DNA from: Bacillus renqingensis
Lineage (GTDB): Bacteria; Bacillota; Bacilli; Bacillales; Cytobacillaceae
Assembly (NCBI RefSeq): GCF_016464375.1
Contig: NZ_JADDIU010000010.1
Coordinates: forward strand, 90,853-154,852
Reading direction: 5' to 3'
Length of the DNA stretch: 64,000 nucleotides
In this document: positions 27,855 through 36,162 of the stretch, piece by piece
How the letters are laid out: every line of letters starts with the position of its first letter
How positions within the stretch are numbered: position 1 is the stretch's first letter
Position numbers and translations under genes: made by a program
The notes under the pieces: model-generated
The model's database searches: none
Seen by the model: the letters and a program-made list of their open reading frames with translations, nothing else
Told to the model about the DNA's origin: nothing

Positions 27855-29273
27855 ATGAATGTTGAAGATATAAAAGATGTTCTTGATTTTTTGGAAGATA
27901 ATTTCGAAAATGATTTAAAAGCTACCCAGGAATTTTTACGAACTAAATCTATTTCTGCTACTGGAGAAGGTATTCGTGAGACTGCTGAACTAGTAAAAGG
28001 AATGATTGAAGAAGTAGGTGGAACCTCGGAGCTTATCGAGACCCCCGGACATCCAATTGTTTATGGTAGATTGGATGAAGGAGCCGAATATACGCTTTTA
28101 ATATATAGTATGTATGATGTGCTGCCTGCTGAAGAACCTGATTGGATATCTGATCCGTGGAAAGCAGAAATTCATGAGTTTAGGGATTATGGAGAATGCA
28201 TCATTGCTAGAGGTGCAGTAAATACGAAAGGTCCAACTATTGCCTTTTTTAACGCCTTAAAGGCATATAAAAAAGTAAAAGGAAAGCTCCCTGTCAATTT
28301 AGTCTTTTTAATTGAGGGAGAAGAAGAATTATCCTCCAGGTCATTGCAGGAATTTTTACAAGTTAATAAGGAAAAATTCAGTGAGTGCGATGCCATGTTT
28401 TTCCCTTCTTTCGGCGAAGAAAATCGAATTGCTTCTATATTTATGGGGGTAAAAGGAATCGTTAGTTTTGAATTAAAAGCGAAAGGAGGAAGCTGGGGAG
28501 GCCCGACAGACCGTGGTATTCATGGGGCCTTTGCTGCTTGGGTTAGCAATCCTGCATGGAGATTAGTAAAAGCATTATCGACCATGATTGGTGAAGATGA
28601 GAAGGAGATATTAGTCGAGGGGTTTTATGATGGGATTCTTCCGTTAGAAAAGGAAAAAGAAGATGCACTTAGGGATTCTCAAGATTTGCTCGATGAGGAA
28701 GAATGGAAAACAGCATATGATGTGGAAAAATTTAAATGGGATTTGGAAGGTCTTGATCTTTGGAAAAAGATGCTCACCGTTCCGACTTTAAATATAGATG
28801 GTATTAAAGGTGGATATATTGGCGAAGGATCCAAAACATTATTACCACATGAAGCAACTGTAAAAATGGATATCCGTATGGTGCCAGGTATGGATCCTAA
28901 TCAACAGTTAGGAAAAATTAGAAAACATTTGGACAAACATGGTTATGAAGATATAGAAATAACAGAATATGGGAAGGCTTATTATCCTTCTAGTGTTCCG
29001 TATTATTCTACTTCCGTTCAAACCTTAAAAAGGATGTATGAAATGATGGGAACACGACCACAAATTTGGCCTTGGAATCCTGGATCAGCCCCATACTATT
29101 TATTTGAAAAAATATTAGGCATCCCTTACGTGACAGGGGGAATGGGGCATGGTTCAAGACAGCATTCCAGTAATGAATATTGTACGGTTAAAGGAGTACT
29201 TGATTTTGAAAAATCGATGATTTATTATTTAGAGCTATTTCCTGAAGTTGCAGAGGAGCTGAAGAATAAATAA
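27855..29273 (+). CDS. M20-family peptidase-like protein lacking canonical metal ligands
   Basis: Protein of 472 aa with the M20 dipeptidase/carboxypeptidase layout (catalytic domain, inserted lid domain, return to catalytic domain). The usual metal ligands are changed. Where M20 enzymes have GHxDV there is SMYDV (Met 86 in place of His). Where they have A-x-D-D/N-K-G there is AVNTKGP (Asn 123 in place of the bridging Asp). The Asp after the third strand appears as Ser in FFPSFGEE (about 185). EGEEE (154-158) and the late His in HSSNE (437) remain. ATG 27855 is chosen; GTG 27798 lacks a ribosome site. It may be a repurposed hydrolase, a binding protein, or an enzyme using another metal geometry. 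Setting within a peptide-import operon suggests a role on imported conjugates. Confidence 0.72.
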   Translation: MNVEDIKDVLDFLEDNFENDLKATQEFLRTKSISATGEGIRETAELVKGMIEEVGGTSELIETPGHPIVYGRLDEGAEYTLLIYSMYDVLPAEEPDWISDPWKAEIHEFRDYGECIIARGAVNTKGPTIAFFNALKAYKKVKGKLPVNLVFLIEGEEELSSRSLQEFLQVNKEKFSECDAMFFPSFGEENRIASIFMGVKGIVSFELKAKGGSWGGPTDRGIHGAFAAWVSNPAWRLVKALSTMIGEDEKEILVEGFYDGILPLEKEKEDALRDSQDLLDEEEWKTAYDVEKFKWDLEGLDLWKKMLTVPTLNIDGIKGGYIGEGSKTLLPHEATVKMDIRMVPGMDPNQQLGKIRKHLDKHGYEDIEITEYGKAYYPSSVPYYSTSVQTLKRMYEMMGTRPQIWPWNPGSAPYYLFEKILGIPYVTGGMGHGSRQHSSNEYCTVKGVLDFEKSMIYYLELFPEVAEELKNK

Positions 29274-29299
29274 AGTTAAAGGATATTGGAGGAACCAAT

Positions 29300-30295
29300 A
29301 TGGATGAGTATCTGTTAGAAGTAAGGGGATTAAAAACTCACTTTTTGGGGAACAAAGGTGAAATTGCCGCTGTTGATGGAGTAGACTTTGCTGTCAAAAA
29401 AGGCGAAACGCTATGTATAGTTGGAGAATCCGGCTGCGGTAAAAGTGTTACATCTATGTCCATTTTAAAATTACTCCCACCTGAAGGAAAAATAGTAGAA
29501 GGCAATATTTTCTTCAAGGGAAATGATTTAGTTAAAATGTCTGAAAGTAACATGACGGCAATTAGGGGAAATGAGATATCCATGATATTTCAAGAACCAA
29601 TGACTTCATTAAATCCGGTTTATACGGTTGGAAAACAGATCGGAGAAGCCATTAGGCTTCATCAGCACCTAGATAAGAAACAAACAAGGGAAAAAGTTAT
29701 CGAAATGTTAAAATTGGTGGGCATTCCTGCTCCTGAAAAAAGAGTGGATGAATATCCTCACGAATTGAGTGGTGGGATGAGACAAAGGGTAATGATCGCC
29801 ATGGCATTGTCCTGTAATCCAGAACTATTAATAGCTGATGAACCAACGACAGCTCTCGATGTAACCATACAAGCTCAAATCCTTGAACTTTTGAAAGAGA
29901 TAAAGAATCGGCTGAATACTTCCATTATCATGATCACACATGATTTGGGAGTCGTAGCAGAGGTGGCAGATTACGTCCTGGTTATGTATGCTGGGGAAGT
30001 GGTGGAGTATTGTGATGTGAAGACGTTGTATAAAAAACCACTGCATCCATACACTCAGGGGCTATTAAACTCTCTACCAAAAATCGAAGAGACAAAGGAA
30101 ATGTTAAATATAATTGAAGGAACAGTACCAAGCTTATACGATATGCCTTCAGGGTGTAAGTTTTGGCCTCGATGTCCATATGCCCAGGATGTTTGTAAGA
30201 AAGAGAGACCAAAATTATATGAAAAGGATAATCATAAAGTAAAATGTTTCTTGTATAGGGATTTTGAAAAGGGTGAAATCAATTATGGCGCTTAA
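29300..30295 (+). CDS. dppD: Peptide ABC transporter ATP-binding protein, DppD type
   Basis: ATPase subunit of 331 aa for the importer. The Walker A motif is GESGCGKS (about residue 43), the Q-loop is [12 protein letters not shown] (about 95), the ABC signature is [10 protein letters not shown] (about 155), and Walker B is [14 protein letters not shown] (about 175). The C-terminal oligopeptide-transport extension has Cys residues in [15 protein letters not shown], typical of the iron-sulfur/structural tail of Dpp/Opp ATPases. It starts 26 bases after the M20-like gene with TTGGAGGAA, and its end overlaps the next gene by 11 bases. Confidence 0.92.
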   Translation: MDEYLLEVRGLKTHFLGNKGEIAAVDGVDFAVKKGETLCIVGESGCGKSVTSMSILKLLPPEGKIVEGNIFFKGNDLVKMSESNMTAIRGNEISMIFQEPMTSLNPVYTVGKQIGEAIRLHQHLDKKQTREKVIEMLKLVGIPAPEKRVDEYPHELSGGMRQRVMIAMALSCNPELLIADEPTTALDVTIQAQILELLKEIKNRLNTSIIMITHDLGVVAEVADYVLVMYAGEVVEYCDVKTLYKKPLHPYTQGLLNSLPKIEETKEMLNIIEGTVPSLYDMPSGCKFWPRCPYAQDVCKKERPKLYEKDNHKVKCFLYRDFEKGEINYGA

Positions 30296-31301
30296 TGCAC
30301 AAAATCTATTGGAGGTAAAAGATTTAAAGAAATATTATACAATAAAGTCAGGGATGAGGGACAAAAATAAGCGTGTTGTTAAAGCGGTAGATGGTGTAGA
30401 TATTAGCATTAGAAAAGGAGAAATTTTAGGATTAGTAGGGGAAAGTGGATGTGGCAAATCAACATTGGGCCGGTCAATATTGAGGCTGATTGAGCCTACT
30501 TCTGGTAGTATTATATACAAAGGAAGTGATATTTTATCATTTAAGAAAAAAGATGTCAGGATGATGAGAAAGGATTTACAAATAATCTTTCAAGATCCCG
30601 GAGCTTCTTTAAACCCTCGAATGACCATTGGGGAAATAATTGGTGCACCTTTAGAAATTTTTGGTTTAGCCAAAGGAAAAGAGAAGGAAGACAGAATACT
30701 AGAATTGTTACAACTAGTTGGATTAAATGGTGACTATGTCAACCGTTTTCCCCATGAATTCTCGGGTGGTCAAAAACAAAGAATTGCCATTGCAAGAGCA
30801 TTGGCCGTTAATCCTAAAATTATCATTTGTGACGAACCAGTTTCCGCTTTAGATGTTTCTGTTCAAGCCCAGGTCCTTAATCTAATGAAGGAATTAAAAC
30901 AAAAGCTTGATTTAACCTATCTGTTTATTTCTCATGATTTAAGTGTTGTTCATCATTTATGTGATAGAGTGGCCGTGATGTACTTGGGGAAAATTGTGGA
31001 AATAGCTGACAAAGATCAGTTATATAGGAATCCTTCTCACCCTTACACCAAAGCATTGTTATCAGCAATTCCAAATCCTGACCCTGAGTCAAAAAGTCAA
31101 AGAATCATCTTGGAAGGCGATGTCCCTAATCCTGCAGATCCTCCATCAGGTTGTACGTTTCATAAGCGTTGTGCGTACCGTTTAGAAAAATGCTCATCCG
31201 AAGCTCCTTGCCTTAAAAGGTTGGAAAAAAGTCATTTTGTTTCGTGCCACTTATATGATAATGAAAGCAAACAAGTTGAAGATAATAATAGTAATTTATA
31301 G
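30285..31301 (+). CDS. dppF: Peptide ABC transporter ATP-binding protein, DppF/OppF type
   Basis: Second ATPase subunit, 338 aa. It shows Walker [10 protein letters not shown] (about residue 53), the signature EFSGGQKQRIAIARAL (about 160), Walker B IICDEPVSALDVS and the C-terminal SGCTFHKRCAYRLEKC tail. ATG 30285 is selected because AGGGTG lies 10 bases before and the overlap with DppD is 11 bases; a TTG at 30264 would add seven codons. With the other four transport genes it makes a complete peptide importer. Confidence 0.92.
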   Translation: MALNAQNLLEVKDLKKYYTIKSGMRDKNKRVVKAVDGVDISIRKGEILGLVGESGCGKSTLGRSILRLIEPTSGSIIYKGSDILSFKKKDVRMMRKDLQIIFQDPGASLNPRMTIGEIIGAPLEIFGLAKGKEKEDRILELLQLVGLNGDYVNRFPHEFSGGQKQRIAIARALAVNPKIIICDEPVSALDVSVQAQVLNLMKELKQKLDLTYLFISHDLSVVHHLCDRVAVMYLGKIVEIADKDQLYRNPSHPYTKALLSAIPNPDPESKSQRIILEGDVPNPADPPSGCTFHKRCAYRLEKCSSEAPCLKRLEKSHFVSCHLYDNESKQVEDNNSNL

Positions 31302-31331
31302 TCGTTAGAATAAGGAGTGAGGAAATCATAT

Positions 31332-32042
31332 ATGTTAGATGGAAATGCTATCATACCTTTATATGAGCAGTTAAAGGAAAAAATAGCAAGCGAAATTGCT
31401 GAAGGGATATACAAGCCCGGTGATAAACTTTTATCAGAAGTGGAATTAGCTGAAAAATACAATGTTAGTGTAATCACAGTCCGAAGGGCTACTAATGATT
31501 TAAGAAAAAGAGGGCTATTAGAAAAAAAACAAGGTAAGGGAACCTTTGTTGCATCACGAAAATATAACAAAGACTTAAATCAAGTACTGAGTTTTTCTGA
31601 TTCTTGCAAATCAATTGGGGCCGTCCCTGGTGCAAAGCTATTAACTTCAGAGATTGTCAGTCCCAATAAAGATGTTTTAGAACAAATGGAACTTCCGGAT
31701 AACAGCAAGACTGTCTATATTTCTCGTCTCCGTCTCGTAAATGATGAACCGATGGTAATTGAAGATAATTATTTCTCCTTAAAATATTCTTTTTTATTAG
31801 AGGAAGATTTAAATAATGACTCTCTTTTTGAGATTCTCAATCGAAAAAGTGGAACCCAAGTGGTGAGATCAAGACGGACAATCGAAATTTGTAGAGCCTC
31901 CGCATTTCAAGCTTCACAGTTGAATATTAAGAGAAATAGTCCTTTACTCTTAGTTCAAGGAGTCACTTATGACCAAGAAAACGAAATAGTCTATTTAGGT
32001 ATCCAAATTATTAACGGTGAAAGATATAAATTGCATGTTTAG
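31332..32042 (+). CDS. GntR-family transcriptional regulator, HutC/UTRA subfamily
   Basis: Probable repressor of the operon it ends, 236 aa. The winged HTH occupies about residues 5-75 (IPLYEQLKEKIASEI, LLSEVELAEKYNVSVITVRRA, GTFVASR), and a UTRA effector-binding domain follows (about 95-230), which in this subfamily senses small sugars, amino acids or phosphorylated intermediates. By analogy with FrlR, which controls the B. subtilis frl genes, the effector may be a fructosamine phosphate. ATG 31332 is used; GTG 31317 falls in the ribosome-site region. The paired repeats at 18408-18446 are its likely operator. Confidence 0.83.
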   Translation: MLDGNAIIPLYEQLKEKIASEIAEGIYKPGDKLLSEVELAEKYNVSVITVRRATNDLRKRGLLEKKQGKGTFVASRKYNKDLNQVLSFSDSCKSIGAVPGAKLLTSEIVSPNKDVLEQMELPDNSKTVYISRLRLVNDEPMVIEDNYFSLKYSFLLEEDLNNDSLFEILNRKSGTQVVRSRRTIEICRASAFQASQLNIKRNSPLLLVQGVTYDQENEIVYLGIQIINGERYKLHV

Positions 32043-32132
32043 CAGTCTCCTGCCTAGTTGAATAAATTAAAAGGCCATTATATAGTGTTATCGTCGGAAA
32101 AAGCTCCCCTTATTCTGATTATTCTATAAATG

Positions 32133-32168
32133 AAAAAGTGCATAGGTAAGAGACCTGTGCACTTTTTT
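32133..32168 (+). terminator. Terminator of the fructosamine/hydantoinase operon
   Basis: AAAAAGTGCATAGGT and ACCTGTGCACTTTTT form a long stem with a short loop and end in a run of T. It lies about 90 bases after the GntR stop. Confidence 0.88.
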
Positions 32169-32388
32169 AAGAATATTAAAGGCTTTTTGAAGAATCACCT
32201 GCTCAATATCGTCGCTCCAAAGTGAACAACCTTCCTCTTTTGTGAAGATCGACTACTCCAATCCATTGGATTCACCTCAACACGTAGTATACATGGTGCT
32301 TGAAGAAGGAAAAGTAGCGCCGACGCCACCACCGTATTTCTTTATTTTAGTACCATCTCACCCCCACCTCTCTGTGTGCAGAATTTTT
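32169..32388. other. Intergenic stretch without a supported gene
   Basis: It lies between the terminator and the ParM remnant. A 60-codon plus-strand frame at 32242-32424 overlaps the remnant, has no ribosome site and is not recognisable. The region probably belongs with the decayed plasmid-derived sequence next to it. Confidence 0.5.
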
Positions 32389-32745
32389 TTAAAAGACGAC
32401 GTCTGCGTATTTCCAATTATTTAATTTACAACAGAAAATACAAGTCTTTTGCGATTTTCCGATTCGTGCAAACACATCGAATTCTTCGAGGTTGAGCCCG
32501 GATTTCAAGGCGCGTTCCCCAAACAGTCGGCGTTCCGTTGAACCGACAAGCGGACTGGAGAAACTTACGTCCATTTGGTTGATGATGTCCTTCATAAATG
32601 CACCCACTTCATCGCTTGCAAGCGGTGTGTGATGGGCGGTGTTGAATTGCTTGACGGCGATCGACGGGAAGACCCGTATTAGACTAATGATATTTGCTTT
32701 TACATATCCATTTCCTAAATCCAAACCGGCTGTGATTGCCGTCAT
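32389..32745 (-). pseudogene. Truncated ParM/StbA-like plasmid segregation actin
   Basis: Only the first third of an actin-like partition ATPase remains, 118 codons. The N-terminal phosphate-1 motif GLDLGNGYVKANI is intact, followed by FPSIAV and SFSSPLVGSTERRLFGERALKSGLNLEEF, typical of the ParM/Alp7A-type proteins of Bacillus plasmids and phages. After FARIGKSQ the family similarity stops and the frame runs on through 17 unrelated residues to a stop. The ATG at 32745 has a good AAAAGGAGC site, so the gene was once expressed. Intact proteins are about 350-400 aa. It looks like a remnant of an integrated plasmid or phage. Confidence 0.7.
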
Positions 32746-33105
32746 ATTGCATCTGCTCCTTTTCGTGACGGGATCATTTTTATTTATACATAGGCTTATT
32801 GAAACACTAGTAATAATAAAACCAAAGGACATGTAAATAAATGTATCTTCTCCTGTGAAAAGAAAGCATTAGCTATGGCATTTAGCTAAAAATAACAATA
32901 TTGTGCTAATATTTCGAAATATTATCTAGAGTAAAATAATTTTAAAATAGATACAATCAATTTATCACTCTAATTTATTAATTGGTAATTATCAGTTAAT
33001 TAATAGGTGTAAGCGTTTTATTAACGAAAAGGAGTAAGAATTCGATAAATTTATTTTTTAGGCCAATGAGTCTGAAAAATCAAAAATTAGAAGGAGGAAT
33101 TTCTG
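32746..33105. other. Promoter region of the MFS/lyase operon
   Basis: AT-rich with no gene. It holds the upstream end of the ParM remnant and the cre-like box at 33008-33021. No clear sigma-A promoter could be chosen by eye. Confidence 0.5.
33008..33021 (+). promoter_or_regulatory. CcpA cre-like box before the MFS/lyase operon
   Basis: TGTAAGCGTTTTAT matches 12 of 14 positions of the cre consensus TGWAANCGNTNWCA. It lies about 85 bases before the transporter start, which fits catabolite repression of the operon. Confidence 0.5.
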
Positions 33106-34479
33106 GTGAACGAACAAACCTATAAGATAGATGACGCACCGCTAAATAGATTTCACTTAAGAATCACAGCCCTTACATTCGGGGCAAATTTCTCGGACGG
33201 TTATGCCCTTGGAATTATCGGAATGGCTATTACTCTTCTTAGTCCGGCAATGAAATTGAGCTCGGTATGGGGGGGGTTAATTGGAAGTTCGGCCTTAATT
33301 GGAATCTTTATCGGCTGTTTAGTCCTAGGTAGATTGTCTGACCGTATTGGTAGACAAAGAATTTTCCAAACTAACTTTCTTATAATTACTATTGCTTCTG
33401 TACTGCAGTTCTTTGTCAATGATCCAGTAACCTTGTTCTTACTGCGACTGTTGATTGGATTCGCTCTTGGAGGGGACTTCGTTGTAGGGTCGACATTGCT
33501 TGCTGAGTTTGCTCCTCGAAAGTATCGTGGTTTCTTATTAGCTTCTTTAAATGTTATATGGACGGTTGGATATGTAGCTTCTAATATAGTTGGTTATTAT
33601 TTGGCAAAAACTGGGCCGGAATCTTGGCGTTGGATGCTTGTAAGTGCGGCAATTCCTGCATTTATTGTGCTGTTGATGCGAATCGGAACGCCTGAATCGC
33701 CAGGATGGCTAGTCAGTGTCGGGCGTATAGAAGAAGCACGAAGAATAGTAAAAAAATATTTAGGTCAAGCTGTAGAAATTGATAATACAATCAGTCATCA
33801 GTCTAATGAGATAATAGATTTTAAGCACCTTTTTAGTCGGAATCTTTGGAAGCGTACAGCATTTGGCGGTCTCTTTTATGCCTGTCAAGTCCTTCCTTAT
33901 TATGCTATTTATACATTCCTTCCACTTATCCTGGTGTACATGGGATTTAGGGAAAATTTCCTAGTGGACTTGCTATTGAATTTATTCTTGCTTAGTGGTA
34001 CTATCACTGGTCTTTGGTGTATACAGAAGTTTTCTCGGAGAGGTTTTACGATTTATACTTTTGCAATTACGAGCGTCGCTTTATTCATCCTTAGCATTAC
34101 TAACACTGATTCACATTTTATAATCTTGACGGCATTTATTATATTTACTTTCGTTATGGCTGCTGCTGGGAATCTTACAATGGTTTACCCAGCTGAACTT
34201 TTCCCTACCGAAATTCGTGCATCGGGAGTAGGTCTTGTCTCGGCAATCAGTAGGATCGGCTCTGCAATAGGAGCATTCCTTTTGCCTATTACACTTGATT
34301 CTTATGGATTGAGCACCTCGATGTTGGGGATGACGGCGGTTCTACTTCTTGGTACAGTAATCTCTATTGCATGGGCACCCGAAACGAAGTCACTTAGCTT
34401 GAATGAAGCGAGTGATCTAAATCTTGATGTCGATACTGGCGAAAATGGAAAGGAAAAGAGTGTTGAAATAGCAAGATAG
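33106..34479 (+). CDS. MFS transporter (metabolite:H+ symporter type)
   Basis: Integral membrane transporter of 457 aa with about 12 hydrophobic helices. The loop motif GRLSDRIGRQRIF (about residues 80-93) and the ELFPTEIRASGVGLVSAISRIGSAIG motif (about 370) place it in the sugar/aromatic-acid porter part of the major facilitator superfamily, similar to the SV2/niacin-type metabolite symporters. GTG 33106 has AAGGAGGA 7 bases before. It lies 42 bases ahead of the MIO-less lyase gene, so it probably brings in that enzyme's substrate. Histidine betaine or ergothioneine is an attractive but unproven guess. Confidence 0.83.
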   Translation: MNEQTYKIDDAPLNRFHLRITALTFGANFSDGYALGIIGMAITLLSPAMKLSSVWGGLIGSSALIGIFIGCLVLGRLSDRIGRQRIFQTNFLIITIASVLQFFVNDPVTLFLLRLLIGFALGGDFVVGSTLLAEFAPRKYRGFLLASLNVIWTVGYVASNIVGYYLAKTGPESWRWMLVSAAIPAFIVLLMRIGTPESPGWLVSVGRIEEARRIVKKYLGQAVEIDNTISHQSNEIIDFKHLFSRNLWKRTAFGGLFYACQVLPYYAIYTFLPLILVYMGFRENFLVDLLLNLFLLSGTITGLWCIQKFSRRGFTIYTFAITSVALFILSITNTDSHFIILTAFIIFTFVMAAAGNLTMVYPAELFPTEIRASGVGLVSAISRIGSAIGAFLLPITLDSYGLSTSMLGMTAVLLLGTVISIAWAPETKSLSLNEASDLNLDVDTGENGKEKSVEIAR

Positions 34480-34521
34480 AATTCGTTTCTTAGTAATGCC
34501 GGAAGGGAGTAAGGAAGGAAA

Positions 34522-36081
34522 ATGATTACTACCATATCAAATACCCACCCAAAGGAAATAAAAAAAGTTATATTAGGTAATGGAAATATTTCCATAAATG
34601 AAATCATTGCTGTTTCTAGATATGATGCCGAGGTTTTATTTTCACAGGATTACCGTGAACGAGTAAATCTTTCACGATCGGTCATTGAAAAGTTTTTAGA
34701 TGAAGAACGGGTCATTTACGGGGTCACAACAGGATTTGGAAGTAACGTAACCGAAACGATCTCCACAGAAGACGCCGAGGCACTTCAAAAAAATATTATT
34801 CGTTCTCATGCAGTATCAGTTGGTGTCCCGTTGGAAAAAGAAGTGGTAAGAGCCATCCAATTTATGATTCTAGTTAATTTAGGGAATGGTTTCTCTGGTG
34901 TAAAGTTAGCGACTTTAGAACTTTTAAGATCGCTGCTCAATCACCAAATTATTCCTTTTGCCCCTGGAGAAGGGTCGGTTGCGTATTTAGCTATTGAAGC
35001 CCATATGGCCTTAGTGTTAATGGGGGAAGGAAAAGCCTGGTACAATGGTGAGTTGATTCCAGGGAATGAAGCTTTAGAAAAAGCTGGATTGCAGCCTGTT
35101 TCATTGGGCTGTAAGGAAGGATTATCCCTAACAAATGGATCGACTTCGGTCACAGCTCTTGCTTCATTAGCTCTCTATAACAATATTCAGGCGGCAAAAA
35201 CAGCAGATATTGTAGGATCCATGTCACTAGAAGCATTAAAGGGAACCATTAAAGCCTTTGATCCAAGAATCCATTCGGTTAAAAGGCATGAAGAGCAAGC
35301 TATCACAGCACGTAATATTGTAAAAATGCTGGAAGGCAGTGAGATTGCTGAAAAATATAAGGATTACAGAGTACAGGATGCCCTTAGCCTGAGATGTATT
35401 CCTCAAATCCATGGGGCCGTAAAAAAGGTTTTAAAAGATGCGGAATTTACCATTTGTAATGAAATGAACTCAACAAGTGACAATCCAATCATTATCCCTG
35501 AAGATCAGGGAGATGCCCTAATGGTTGGAAATTTTGATGGAACATTCGTTGGTATCTATGCGGATACGATGGCCATCGCGATGGCAAATCTTGCAAACGT
35601 TTCAGAGAGAAGGCTAGACCGACTCGTCAACTATCATGTAAGTGAGCTTCCGAATTTTCTCGTAGCAAAACCAGGCTTAAATAACGGTTACATGATTCCA
35701 CAGTATACTGCAGCAGGGTTGCTTAATGAAATAAGGGTGCTCACTCATCCCGCAACCATTGATAATACACCAACCAGTGCAAATCAAGAGGATGTGGTCA
35801 GTTTTGCTTATTTTGCGGCTAAAAAGGCCTATCAAATTTCTAAAAAGCTGGAGTATATTTTAGGACTTGAATTGATGGCGGCTGTTCAAGCGTTGGATTT
35901 TCATCACCCTTTAAAACCTTCACCAGTCAGCCAAAAGGTTTATGAGCTCATCAGGAGTGTCGTTCCAACTGTAGATGAAGATCGATATTTTTATCCGGAT
36001 ATTCAATTTATTACCAACCTTATTCATGAAGGAGAAATCTTAAACACTGTCGAATTAATAATTGGAAAACTAGATTGGTAG
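34522..36081 (+). CDS. Histidine/aromatic ammonia-lyase homologue lacking the MIO triad; ergothionase-like candidate
   Basis: Protein of 519 aa aligned by eye along its full length with HutH-type lyases. Retained motifs are YGVTTGFGSN (about residue 66), IIRSHA, NGST (about 205), SLRCIPQ, GNFDG and ANQEDVVSFA. HutH makes its MIO cofactor from Ala-Ser-Gly in GSVGASGDLAPLAHM; here the segment is GSVAYLAIEAHM (about 151-162), so the triad is absent with a three-residue deletion. The Tyr of QDPYSLRC is also replaced (QDALSLRC). A MIO-less HutH homologue is known: ergothionase, which eliminates trimethylamine from ergothioneine. The neighbouring transporter and AraC regulator fit a catabolic role on a related betaine. 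True histidine ammonia-lyase activity is unlikely, and no hutUIG genes are nearby. Confidence 0.7.
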   Translation: MITTISNTHPKEIKKVILGNGNISINEIIAVSRYDAEVLFSQDYRERVNLSRSVIEKFLDEERVIYGVTTGFGSNVTETISTEDAEALQKNIIRSHAVSVGVPLEKEVVRAIQFMILVNLGNGFSGVKLATLELLRSLLNHQIIPFAPGEGSVAYLAIEAHMALVLMGEGKAWYNGELIPGNEALEKAGLQPVSLGCKEGLSLTNGSTSVTALASLALYNNIQAAKTADIVGSMSLEALKGTIKAFDPRIHSVKRHEEQAITARNIVKMLEGSEIAEKYKDYRVQDALSLRCIPQIHGAVKKVLKDAEFTICNEMNSTSDNPIIIPEDQGDALMVGNFDGTFVGIYADTMAIAMANLANVSERRLDRLVNYHVSELPNFLVAKPGLNNGYMIPQYTAAGLLNEIRVLTHPATIDNTPTSANQEDVVSFAYFAAKKAYQISKKLEYILGLELMAAVQALDFHHPLKPSPVSQKVYELIRSVVPTVDEDRYFYPDIQFITNLIHEGEILNTVELIIGKLDW

Positions 36082-36102
36082 GAATATTTTAAAATAATGG
36101 AG

Positions 36103-36136
36103 GCTTTTTACTCATTTTTATAACGAGTAGAAAAGC
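36103..36136 (+). terminator. Imperfect hairpin between lyase and AraC regulator
   Basis: GCTTTTTACTC and GAGTAGAAAAGC can pair with one bulge across a loop of about 11 bases. T-rich sequence follows. It may partly end the transporter-lyase transcript before the regulator gene. Confidence 0.45.
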
Positions 36137-36162
36137 TTTCATTTTATTTGGGGGTTCAAAAC

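Noticed and set aside
32242..32424. 60-codon plus-strand frame near the ParM remnant
   Set aside because: No ribosome site, odd proline-rich composition and overlap with the broken ParM frame.
34522..36081. Simple annotation as histidine ammonia-lyase (hutH)
   Set aside because: The Ala-Ser-Gly that forms the MIO cofactor is absent, and no other hut genes are nearby.
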